DNA from: an uncultured bacterium
GTDB taxonomy: Bacteria > Bacillota > Clostridia > Lachnospirales > Lachnospiraceae
Length of the DNA stretch: 14,056 bases
Assembly (NCBI GenBank): GCA_905215625.1
Contig: CAJMQQ010000064.1
Location: forward strand, 1 to 14,056
Reading direction: 5' to 3'
In this document: in pieces, positions 1 through 6,342 of the stretch
How positions within the stretch are numbered: the stretch's first letter is position 1
How the letters are laid out: the number at the start of each line of letters is the position of its first letter
Notes under the pieces: model-generated
What the model was told of the DNA's origin: nothing
Databases searched by the model: none
The model's input: the letters and a program-made list of their open reading frames with translations, nothing else
Program-made: the position numbers and the translations under genes

Positions 1-1111
1 CATGGGTAACAATGGCTGCCAGTTTTAACTTATCCATAAATACCTGGGCGCCCTGTCTTCCGCTCTTTAATCCAAAGGAAATTACGCCGCAGGAGCCGTT
101 TGGAAGGTATTTTTCTGCCAGTTCATGATACTTATCTCCCTCCAGTCCCGGATAGTTGACCCATGCCACGTCTTCTCTGCTCTTTAAATAAGAAGCCACC
201 TTTAACGCGTTTTCACAATGGCGTGGAACCCGAAGATGAAGAGTTTCCAGACCAACGTTTAATAAAAATGCATTCTGCGGGGACTGAATCGATCCTAAGT
301 CTCTCATAATCTGGGCAGTTGCCTTTGTAATGTATGCTTTCTTTCCAAAACGTTCTGTATAAATAACCCCATGGTAAGAATCGTCTGGCGTGGTAAGTCC
401 TGGAAACTTTTCTGCATGGGCATTCCAGTCAAAATTACCGCTGTCTACAATACAGCCGCCAACGCACATTGCGTGTCCATCCATGTACTTGGTGGTAGAA
501 TGGGTTACAATATCAGCCCCCCACTCAAACGGCCGGCAGTTAATAGGCGTTGCAAAGGTGTTATCTACAATCAGAGGAACTCCATGTTTGTGGGCAAGTC
601 TGGCAAATTTTTCAATATCCAGGACAACCAGAGCCGGATTTGCAATGGTTTCTCCAAATACCGCCTTGGTGTTTGGACGGAAAGCCTGTTCCAGTTCTTC
701 TTCTGATGCGTCTGGATCCACCAGAGTTACTTCAATCCCCATTTTTTTCATGGTTACGGTAAACAGGTTGGACGTACCGCCATAAATGGTAGCTGCGCTG
801 ATTACATGGTCTCCTGCGGAACAGATATTAAATACTGCGTAAAAATTTGCCGCCTGTCCGGAAGAGGTCAGCATGGCTGCCACGCCGCCTTCCAGCTGAC
901 AAATCTTCTCTGCCACTGCATCATTGGTAGGATTGGCTAAACGGGTATAAAAATATCCGTCTTCCTCCAAGTCAAATAAACGCCCCATCTGCTCGCTGGT
1001 CTCATATTTAAAAGTCGTGCTCTGGTAAATTGGAAGCACCCGTGATTCTCCATTCTTTGGTTTCCATCCGCCCTGGATGCAAATTGTGTCAAGGGATTGT
1101 GTTTTCTCCAT
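1..1111 (-). CDS. metY: O-acetylhomoserine sulfhydrylase (aminocarboxypropyltransferase), 3' end beyond window
   Basis: This is a PLP-dependent enzyme of the Cys/Met metabolism family that makes homocysteine from O-acetylhomoserine and sulfide in the cytoplasm. The frame is open from ATG at 1111 to the window edge (370 codons); the family is usually about 425 residues, so roughly 55 C-terminal residues are missing. The N-terminus has the MetY-like run DTICIQGGWKPKNGESRVLP. Residues 55-64 read YTRLANPTND. The PLP aspartate is in VDNTFATP (D183). The Schiff-base lysine is K208 in HSTTKYMDGHA. An AGGAGG lies 8 nt upstream of the ATG. It is divergent from the ferredoxin gene. I saw no SAM riboswitch or T-box in the 134-bp leader region. 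Cystathionine gamma-synthase or methionine gamma-lyase are relatives, but the N-terminus and overall pattern favour MetY. Confidence 0.93.
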   Translation of the reverse strand, partial: MEKTQSLDTICIQGGWKPKNGESRVLPIYQSTTFKYETSEQMGRLFDLEEDGYFYTRLANPTNDAVAEKICQLEGGVAAMLTSSGQAANFYAVFNICSAGDHVISAATIYGGTSNLFTVTMKKMGIEVTLVDPDASEEELEQAFRPNTKAVFGETIANPALVVLDIEKFARLAHKHGVPLIVDNTFATPINCRPFEWGADIVTHSTTKYMDGHAMCVGGCIVDSGNFDWNAHAEKFPGLTTPDDSYHGVIYTERFGKKAYITKATAQIMRDLGSIQSPQNAFLLNVGLETLHLRVPRHCENALKVASYLKSREDVAWVNYPGLEGDKYHELAEKYLPNGSCGVISFGLKSGRQGAQVFMDKLKLAAIVTH

Positions 1112-1161
1112 TGCTTTTTCCTCCTGTTGTCTCTTTGTCTATGCTTTCTGCATTTAGAAAC

Positions 1162-1190
1162 AGTGTACCACAAAAACCGCATATTGAAAA
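1162..1190 (-). promoter_or_regulatory. Putative extended -10 promoter for metY
   Basis: Read on the minus strand, TTTTCA (-35, 4 of 6 matches) is followed after 17 nt by TACACT (-10, 4 of 6) with a TG one base upstream, which is an extended -10. The predicted start is about 44 nt before the metY ATG. Its -35 shares bases with the -35 of the divergent promoter. Seen by eye only, so moderate confidence. Confidence 0.4.
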
Positions 1191-1212
1191 TACTAAAAAC
1201 TTAGGCTATAAT
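1184..1212 (+). promoter_or_regulatory. Sigma-A type promoter of the DUF362 ferredoxin gene
   Basis: TTGAAA (1184-1189) and a perfect TATAAT (1207-1212) are separated by exactly 17 bp. The predicted start is near 1219, giving a leader of about 27 nt that contains AAGGAGG. This placement also supports ATG 1246 as the true start, because longer in-frame starts lie upstream of the promoter. Confidence 0.75.
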
Positions 1213-1245
1213 CATTTCAGTTTCAATTTGAATAAGGAGGATCTT

Positions 1246-2352
1246 ATGGCACCATCGAACGTTTATTTTACAAACATGAGAACAACTTTAAACGAAAATC
1301 TGCTTCAGAAGCTGGAACGCCTGGTCAAAAAAGCCGGAATGCTAGACCAGATTGATTTTCACAACAAATTTACAGCAATCAAAATCCATTTTGGAGAACC
1401 GGGAAACCTGGCTTATCTTCGTCCCAATTATTCGAAAGTTCTGGCAGACCTGATTAAAGCCCAGGGCGGACGGGTCTTTTTAACAGACTGCAATACCTTA
1501 TATGTAGGCCGCCGAAAAAATGCCCTGGATCATCTGGATGCAGCTTACGAAAATGGATACAATCCATTTACGACCGGATGTCACGTGATCATCGCCGACG
1601 GTTTAAAAGGAACCGACGAAACCCTGGTTCCTATTGACGGCCAGTATGTAAAAGAAGCAAAAATCGGCCGCGCCTTAATGGATGCGGATATTGTTGTTTC
1701 TTTAACCCATTTTAAAGGCCATGAGTCTACAGGATTTGGCGGTACATTAAAGAATATCGGCATGGGAGGCGGTTCCAGAGCTGGAAAAATGGAGATGCAC
1801 AGCGCCGGTAAACCTCATGTCAACCAGGAGGTCTGCATCGGCTGCGGTATGTGCAAAAAGAACTGCGCCCACAGTGCCATTACCATCGAAAACCGCAAAG
1901 CTTCTATCGATCACAGCAAATGCGTTGGCTGTGGACGCTGTATCGGCGCCTGTCCTACTGACGCCGTTTCTCCGGACTACGATGAGGCAAATGATATTTT
2001 AAACTGCAAGATTGCCGAGTATTCCCTGGCCGTTTTAAAAGATCGTCCAAACTTCCATGTCAGCCTGGTCGTTGACGTTTCTCCTAACTGCGACTGCCAT
2101 TCTGAAAACGACGTGCCTATCGTTCCAAACATTGGTATGTTTGCATCTTTTGACCCAGTAGCCCTGGATATGGCCTGTGTGGACGCTGTTAACCGCCAGC
2201 CGGTTATGGATGGAAGCATCTTAGCAGAACAGAACCACTGTCACCATGACCATTTTACCGATACTCATCCGGAAACCAACTGGGAAAGCTGCATCGACCA
2301 TGCAGTAAAACTGGGACTTGGAAGTAAAGAATACAATTTAATTGAGATCTAA
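1246..2352 (+). CDS. DUF362-domain 2x[4Fe-4S] ferredoxin protein
   Basis: The product is a 368-residue cytoplasmic iron-sulfur protein. The DUF362 domain fills most of the protein, with a conserved glycine-rich stretch GGTLKNIGMGGGSRAGK at residues 165-181. A bacterial-type ferredoxin pair is inserted after it: CIGCGMCKKNC (C197, C200, C203, C207) and CVGCGRCIGAC (C226, C229, C232, C236) followed by P, which predicts two [4Fe-4S] clusters. A His/Asp-rich HCHHDHF motif lies near the C-terminus. The frame is open from 1030, but ATG 1246 has AAGGAGG 5 nt upstream and a consensus promoter just before it, so the longer start is rejected. DUF362 proteins are common in Clostridia and their substrate is not established; an electron-transfer or metal-centre maturation role is inference. 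It is apparently monocistronic. Confidence 0.9.
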   Translation: MAPSNVYFTNMRTTLNENLLQKLERLVKKAGMLDQIDFHNKFTAIKIHFGEPGNLAYLRPNYSKVLADLIKAQGGRVFLTDCNTLYVGRRKNALDHLDAAYENGYNPFTTGCHVIIADGLKGTDETLVPIDGQYVKEAKIGRALMDADIVVSLTHFKGHESTGFGGTLKNIGMGGGSRAGKMEMHSAGKPHVNQEVCIGCGMCKKNCAHSAITIENRKASIDHSKCVGCGRCIGACPTDAVSPDYDEANDILNCKIAEYSLAVLKDRPNFHVSLVVDVSPNCDCHSENDVPIVPNIGMFASFDPVALDMACVDAVNRQPVMDGSILAEQNHCHHDHFTDTHPETNWESCIDHAVKLGLGSKEYNLIEI

Positions 2353-2363
2353 ACCGCATCGGA

Positions 2364-2393
2364 CGCCCTGTCCTGCAAAAATGCAGGAGGGCG
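2364..2393. terminator. Hairpin between convergent genes, terminator-like without U-tract
   Basis: TCCTGC (2371-2376) pairs with GCAGGA (2383-2388) around an AAAAAT loop, and CGCCC (2364-2368) pairs with GGGCG (2389-2393) with a two-base TG bulge. It lies between the stops of the plus-strand ferredoxin gene and the minus-strand NTPase gene. Neither strand has a clear run of U after the stem, so termination may be weak or the hairpin may only protect 3' ends. Confidence 0.5.
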
Positions 2394-2399
2394 GCCGGT

Positions 2400-2900
2400 T
2401 CATATAAGCCTCTCTTCCAGAATCCTCAGCGCCTCTTCAAACGAAATCTCGTCCAAATCCAGAATCTGAATCTCCGGATCCGTCCACATCCAGGCATTGT
2501 GGGCGGCCTCTTTCTTTTTCAAGACACCAATTACGTTTTTATGGGTATGAATGGATTCTTTTAGCAGATTCAGATACTTCTGTTCGTCTTTTTCCAAAAT
2601 TCCGATTTCATCCAGCACCAGAATACGATCCGGATATTCCAGGCTTTTTTCTAAAATTTCGTAGCCAAATCCATCGAACATTCCTGGTATTACTTCATTA
2701 TAGGTATCATGCTGAATAGAAAACTGCCGGTCATTTTTTTCCACTTCTACCAGCGCGTGCAGACAGAATCCGGCCCGTTTCCCTTCTTCATAGATTGGAA
2801 GGGTACAGAATCCGCAGACTGGAAGTTTATGCTGTTTTAAAAATGTGCGGATACAGGTGGATTTTCCAATCTGCTTCTGACCAGTTAAAAAAATCTTCAT
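2400..2900 (-). CDS. THEP1-like P-loop nucleoside-triphosphatase
   Basis: The product is a 166-residue cytoplasmic P-loop NTPase of the THEP1/NTPase_1 type (COG1618-like). Walker A is GQKQIGKST at residues 7-15, immediately after the first strand. GFCTLPIYEEGKRAGFCLHAL (residues 30-50) fits the family's GF-T-(n)-G-R-GF signature. Walker B is ILVLDEIG (93-100) with D97 and E98. The usual family length is about 165-180 residues. The frame opens at 2936, but ATG 2900 has GGAGG 7 nt upstream and avoids overlap with the preceding gene. It starts 13 nt after the PIN-like gene stop, so it is probably co-transcribed with the HTH-protease-PIN cassette. Characterised relatives hydrolyse NTPs but have no settled biological role. 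Whether it works with the cassette or is a downstream passenger cannot be told here. Confidence 0.8.
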   Translation of the reverse strand: MKIFLTGQKQIGKSTCIRTFLKQHKLPVCGFCTLPIYEEGKRAGFCLHALVEVEKNDRQFSIQHDTYNEVIPGMFDGFGYEILEKSLEYPDRILVLDEIGILEKDEQKYLNLLKESIHTHKNVIGVLKKKEAAHNAWMWTDPEIQILDLDEISFEEALRILEERLI

Positions 2901-2913
2901 GAAAAATCCTCCG

Positions 2914-3849
2914 TTAGAAAATGATATGGATTCCATTGGGTTGCCGAATCAGATTTGTCAATTCTTCACTGCTGACAGAAATCTCTCTGCTTCTGATATC
3001 GTAGATACACGCACCCAACACAACAAGATTCCCGCTGGTTCCAGCACTTAATAGTGCGTTTATATGATTTTTATCTTCCAAAATTCCCTCTCTGTAAAGA
3101 ATCTGGACAAGCTTTGGGGTGCTGAAAATACCTATCTTTTTTCCCTTATGCTGCTTTGCTGTTTTTTTGAATAACGCATCCATTTTACCAGCTCCACCTT
3201 TGTCATCTGTAATGACACAAAATTTTCCATCCTCTTCTCCTGGAAGATAGGACAAAATATGCAGACAAATTGCCAGCAGTTCTTCTCCTAAATCATCTCC
3301 GGCTTCTTTATTCTTTCTGACCGTTTGAAAAAAACGCTTATAAACTCCGCCATTGTCTAAATTTTTTCCTTTGATAATCTCTTCGGAAATGTCGGCGTTT
3401 TCTTCCAGCGTTTTCGTAATCGTACTTACTGGAATTTTCATAGTTCTCACAGACCAGCATAAGTACTGGTTAATCACTGCATTGGTACTAAAGCAGATCT
3501 CCAGAGCAGCAAATATATCTTCCTCATATAAAATCAGGACTTTAATTCCCGCTTCTGCAAGCTGTCTAATATATAACACATCTTCCTGATTTAAAATCCC
3601 GCTTTTAGATGCCAGTTCCATTAGAATACATCTTGTAATCACAACTATGCCTTTTTGCTTTTTCACATATCGGAACAGATAGTCCGCTTCCCCATTTTTT
3701 AAATTGGAATGCCTTCGGAACGAACAGGTATCATAAAAATAGCACGTCTGATTTCCCAGCAGCTCTGCCGCAGTTCTCTCTTTCCCAACTATCACATAGG
3801 GCAAAATCTCTTCCATATTATGGGGAGTATCTGTATAACCTCCTGCCAA
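2914..3849 (-). CDS. PIN-like domain protein, putative nuclease/toxin of an HTH-protease-PIN cassette
   Basis: The product is 311 residues with no signal peptide or membrane segment. It has the acidic layout of a PIN ribonuclease: YDTCSF (D40), ITRCILMELA (E78), GDDLGEELLAI (D185/D186, E189/E190) and FCVITDDKGG (D215/D216). Simple PIN toxins are about 130-170 residues. Here a long helical insert lies between E78 and D185, and about 70 residues follow the PIN-like core (roughly 245-311). The start is TTG at 3849, with GGGGGAG 5 nt upstream and only 2 nt after the protease stop; the next in-frame ATG (3816) lacks a well-placed ribosome binding site. It is the third gene after an XRE regulator and an ImmA/IrrE-like peptidase. 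RNA or tRNA cleavage is inference from fold and context; no close family name is recognised, though short DUF4411-type PIN proteins have similar neighbours. Confidence 0.7.
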   Translation of the reverse strand: MAGGYTDTPHNMEEILPYVIVGKERTAAELLGNQTCYFYDTCSFRRHSNLKNGEADYLFRYVKKQKGIVVITRCILMELASKSGILNQEDVLYIRQLAEAGIKVLILYEEDIFAALEICFSTNAVINQYLCWSVRTMKIPVSTITKTLEENADISEEIIKGKNLDNGGVYKRFFQTVRKNKEAGDDLGEELLAICLHILSYLPGEEDGKFCVITDDKGGAGKMDALFKKTAKQHKGKKIGIFSTPKLVQILYREGILEDKNHINALLSAGTSGNLVVLGACIYDIRSREISVSSEELTNLIRQPNGIHIIF

Positions 3850-3851
3850 CT

Positions 3852-4655
3852 CTACTCCCCCTTTATCTCTGCATAGAGTGTCCGCATATTCTGGATTACT
3901 TTTGTTAAAGTCCGCTCACTCAGATAATCGTCTCTTACACACTCTGTTCCAAATTGTTCTACTACTGTTTCCAGATGAGCATAATCATCTTTCTTTGTCG
4001 CATCCAGAATCCGTTCATCCAGCCACAGATCGACGAATCTTTTTCTGATTTTGTCTGGTTCTGCGTTCTGCAGTTCTTCCGAAATACTAAAATTTTCTAA
4101 CAATCCCAGTTCATAGCACCGAATCAGAACTGCCATGTAAGGCGCTTCATAATAACTCATCAGACGGATAATGGTATCCTGCTCCTTACCTTTTGATTCC
4201 TCTTTAAATTTATGAAACATAAAGGAAAAACTATTTTCCGGCATTAAGAGCATACCAGCAAACAGATTTGCTGCAAATTCTTCCTCATGTTCATAATAAT
4301 TTTCCTTTGCAAATTCTACTTTGGTTCTAAATTCACTTTTCTGATAAAATACATGATATAATTCATGGCATAAAGCGAAATTAAGATTTACCTTTGGAAG
4401 AGACGTATTGAGCACAATATATCCAAAAGCATCTCCTTTGTAGCATAGCGCTCCTATTTCCTCGTCCGCAAAGGGTATCTCAAAAATAAGGTACCCCTTT
4501 TTTTCAAACGATGGACGCACAATCTGCATAATATTCAATACTTCTTTATCGCTGCTCATTCCAGCAGCGGAATAAAAATCCTTTACTTTTCTTTCTATCT
4601 CTTCCCGATGAGAATCACTGTATTCCAGTATTTTCCGCAAACGTTTGATATCCAT
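3852..4655 (-). CDS. ImmA/IrrE-family zinc metallopeptidase
   Basis: The product is a 267-residue cytoplasmic protein. The zinc-peptidase motif HELYH spans residues 97-101 (CHELYHVFY), and the downstream HEEEFAANLFAGMLLMP (residues 123-139) supplies the third ligand, probably E126. This is the ImmA/IrrE (DUF955) arrangement. IrrE and ImmA cleave XRE-type repressors (DdrO, ImmR) to release stress or mobile-element genes. About 130 residues follow the catalytic core, forming a helical extension of unknown function, possibly for sensing or partner binding. The ATG is 3 nt after the HTH gene stop, with AAAGGAG lying inside the HTH 3' end, so translation is probably coupled. In this context it could cleave the HTH protein encoded directly upstream and relieve repression of the nuclease; that is inference. 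Confidence 0.88.
   Translation of the reverse strand: MDIKRLRKILEYSDSHREEIERKVKDFYSAAGMSSDKEVLNIMQIVRPSFEKKGYLIFEIPFADEEIGALCYKGDAFGYIVLNTSLPKVNLNFALCHELYHVFYQKSEFRTKVEFAKENYYEHEEEFAANLFAGMLLMPENSFSFMFHKFKEESKGKEQDTIIRLMSYYEAPYMAVLIRCYELGLLENFSISEELQNAEPDKIRKRFVDLWLDERILDATKKDDYAHLETVVEQFGTECVRDDYLSERTLTKVIQNMRTLYAEIKGE
3855..3861 (-). promoter_or_regulatory. Ribosome binding site selecting a TTG start
   Basis: GGGGGAG on the minus strand lies 5 nt before TTG 3849 and overlaps the last codons of the protease gene. A second GGAGG exists just inside the frame but is about 20 nt from the first ATG, which is too far. This decides the TTG start and suggests translational coupling with the protease gene. 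Confidence 0.6.
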
Positions 4656-4658
4656 TAA

Positions 4659-5024
4659 TTACTCCTTTGCCATATTGAAAAAACGTTGTTTTGCGCTCAT
4701 AACTTCATCAATATTTTCCATCAGCTTCTCTAATTTCTTAGCTATTTTATCCTGTTTCGCCGTTGGATTTCCGGCATAAAAGACAATCTGTTCTGGAGCG
4801 GATTCGCTTATTTGCGGCGCTGCAAAAGCATCACTCAAAAAGAATTCTACTTTCTGTCCTAATGCATTCGATATTTTTTCCATGTCCTGGCTGGTAATAT
4901 CCTGCGTTCCTGTTAGAATACGTGACAATTTTTTCGTATCAATACCAGTTTTCAAGCTGATATATGTCTGCTTTATTTTCATCTGCAACAGATACGCATT
5001 CACATTTTCAACGTATTTTGTCAT
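4659..5024 (-). CDS. XRE-type helix-turn-helix regulator, putative repressor/antitoxin
   Basis: The product is a 121-residue protein with an N-terminal Cro/CI-type helix-turn-helix. MKIKQTYISLKTGIDTKKLS (15-34) forms the recognition region and ISNALGQKVEFFLSD (51-65) closes the domain. A low-complexity linker rich in Ala, Pro and Glu (about 66-92) follows, then a charged C-terminal helix (92-120) that could dimerise or be the protease target. AAGGAG lies 8 nt before the ATG. It is the first gene of the cassette and has its own promoter, with a perfect palindrome upstream, which fits an autoregulator. Cleavage by the adjacent ImmA/IrrE-like peptidase is the obvious hypothesis. Confidence 0.85.
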   Translation of the reverse strand: MTKYVENVNAYLLQMKIKQTYISLKTGIDTKKLSRILTGTQDITSQDMEKISNALGQKVEFFLSDAFAAPQISESAPEQIVFYAGNPTAKQDKIAKKLEKLMENIDEVMSAKQRFFNMAKE

Positions 5025-5077
5025 ATCAATTTCTCCTTTTTTGCTGCATACAAGATACTATCTTCATCTTTGCTTCT

Positions 5078-5105
5078 ATTATACGTCCATTTCTATCAAA
5101 TGCAA
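5078..5105 (-). promoter_or_regulatory. Promoter of the HTH-protease-PIN cassette
   Basis: On the minus strand TTGCAT (-35, 5100-5105) is followed after 16 bp by a perfect TATAAT (-10, 5078-5083). The predicted start near 5071 leaves a leader of about 47 nt before the HTH gene. The -35 ends 7 bp from a perfect palindrome, so a bound dimer could act on this promoter. Confidence 0.65.
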
Positions 5106-5112
5106 CTATTTT

Positions 5113-5129
5113 ATCTCATTAAATGAGAT
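5113..5129. promoter_or_regulatory. Perfect 17-bp palindrome, candidate operator of the HTH protein
   Basis: ATCTCATTAAATGAGAT has two 8-bp arms that are exact reverse complements around a central A. It lies just upstream of the cassette -35. A second, shorter dyad CATT-ATA-AATG (5132-5142) sits 16 bp further and overlaps the esterase stop codon, so two CATT/AATG sites lie about 1.5 helical turns apart. There is no U-run, so it is not a convincing terminator for the esterase gene. Confidence 0.55.
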
Positions 5130-5133
5130 TTCA

Positions 5134-6252
5134 TTATAAATGCCGATCTGCAAAGTCCAGATAGCAGTTCCAGTCATACTCATCCAGTTCGTGAGGGCCG
5201 GTTTTGAAATGGTGGCCGATACAGCCGTCTTTCAAAGGGGTTTCCGGCTGCTGGCGGCTGCCTTTTTTAATTCCCTCTTTTCCATAAAGTTCATAAACAG
5301 GACTGGCTTCTAACAAAGACTGAAACTGCCCCTCAGGGTCTGCCCAGCCATCCCTGGTTCTGGCTGATGTATAGAGAAATCTTGGGGCAATCAGGCTTAA
5401 AAGCATATGCTGGTCAAAAGGAAGTTCTTCTTCTCTGTTGCTGTATTTTTTATATCCGGGGCAGAACCAATACGAAAACTTATCCGTAATATCTGCAATC
5501 CGTTCTCCCGTATTGCCCCTGGATAATGCATCTCCGCTGTTTCCCGCACAGCTTGCAGCAGCCATTTTCACCCGCTTGTCCCTGGCTGCCGTCCAGAGAG
5601 CCGTCTTTCCTCCCCTTGAGTGTCCCACAACGGCAATCCGGTTTTCATCCAAATCCGGATCCGTCTCTATATAATCGACGATTCTGCTGACCGCCCAGGA
5701 CCAGGCGCTGATGGCGCCATACAGATTGTCCGGACGGATCGTATTCCTCCCGCTATATTCTGGAAACAATCTGTGAAATCCGGTAGAAAATCCTTCCTCA
5801 TAGTCTGGGGCCACTTCCTGGGTGCGGAACACAGCAGCCGCATATCCCCTGGACAAAATGGTTTCTGCCGGCCAAAAAGCGCTCAAAAAGTCTCTGGACG
5901 GATCGCTGTCACGGATTCCCCGGTTGCATATGGTAATAAAGACCGGAGCCTTTCTGACTGCTTTCGGAACAAACACAATAAAGGAGAACGCAAACTGTCT
6001 GTCTCCTCTTCTGGCCTCGACCTCCACCGTCTTTCTTACGGCTCTTCCTTCCATAATGTTTTCGGACTCTGCCGTATCCACAAGATGGATGGAAACCGAA
6101 AGTTCTTCTTCCGGAACCCTTCCATATTCCATCTGCTCCAACATTTCCAAAATCTCCGGTCTTCTCTGTTCTTCCCATTCCTGTACTGTTCTTACCCGTG
6201 TGCCATCCCTGCATATCATTGGATCTGGCAGTTTTTTCCACTCTTCCCTCAT
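5134..6252 (-). CDS. CE15-like alpha/beta-hydrolase esterase (glucuronoyl esterase type)
   Basis: The product is a 372-residue alpha/beta-hydrolase with no signal peptide, so it is probably cytoplasmic. The nucleophile elbow is GHSRGGKTALW (210-220, S212). It is followed by CE15-like blocks: AASCAGNSGDALSRGNTGE (233-250), KFSYWFCPGYKKY (258-270), LPFDQHMLLSLIAPRFLYTSA (277-297), WADPEGQF (303-310) and, with the catalytic histidine, TGPHEL (H354). The acidic triad member is probably in the WADPEGQF region, but I cannot fix it. AAGGAG lies 7 nt before the ATG. CE15 enzymes cleave esters of glucuronic acid or its 4-O-methyl form; in this pectin-like locus an ester on a uronic-acid oligosaccharide is plausible. 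An acetylxylan-esterase-type annotation is the alternative. It is the last gene of the sugar operon, set apart by a strong hairpin. Confidence 0.82.
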   Translation of the reverse strand: MREEWKKLPDPMICRDGTRVRTVQEWEEQRRPEILEMLEQMEYGRVPEEELSVSIHLVDTAESENIMEGRAVRKTVEVEARRGDRQFAFSFIVFVPKAVRKAPVFITICNRGIRDSDPSRDFLSAFWPAETILSRGYAAAVFRTQEVAPDYEEGFSTGFHRLFPEYSGRNTIRPDNLYGAISAWSWAVSRIVDYIETDPDLDENRIAVVGHSRGGKTALWTAARDKRVKMAAASCAGNSGDALSRGNTGERIADITDKFSYWFCPGYKKYSNREEELPFDQHMLLSLIAPRFLYTSARTRDGWADPEGQFQSLLEASPVYELYGKEGIKKGSRQQPETPLKDGCIGHHFKTGPHELDEYDWNCYLDFADRHL

Positions 6253-6285
6253 TTTTCTTCTCCTTGTAAAATGGTTCTGATAAAG

Positions 6286-6318
6286 GATGCGGCTCTCCCA
6301 GAATGGGAAAGCCGCATC
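6286..6318 (-). terminator. 33-nt near-perfect hairpin between binding-protein and esterase genes
   Basis: The minus-strand RNA forms a 15-bp stem with one G-U pair and a three-base UUC loop; the outer arms are GATGCGGC and GCCGCATC. It starts about 25 nt after the binding-protein stop and ends 33 nt before the esterase ATG. Only CUUUAUC follows, a poor U-tract, so it may be a partial terminator or an RNA-processing or stability element that lets the binding protein be made in excess of the esterase. Confidence 0.65.
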
Positions 6319-6342
6319 TGCTCATTCATTTCGTATGTTCTT

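Noticed and set aside
371..785. Two overlapping plus-strand open frames opposite metY
   Set aside because: Both are antisense to the conserved metY reading frame and resemble no protein.
1030..1245. 72-codon N-terminal extension of the ferredoxin protein
   Set aside because: It runs through the metY start, both promoters and the ribosome binding site; the DUF362 homology-like start is at 1246.
1112..1245. SAM riboswitch or T-box upstream of metY
   Set aside because: The leader from the predicted promoter is only about 44 nt and shows no such conserved stems.
2901..2936. Upstream start for the NTPase
   Set aside because: It would overlap the PIN-like gene, and the P-loop normally lies at the extreme N-terminus, as with ATG 2900.
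5113..5129. Palindrome as terminator of the esterase gene
   Set aside because: It has an AT-rich short stem with a one-base centre and no U-run; an operator is more likely.
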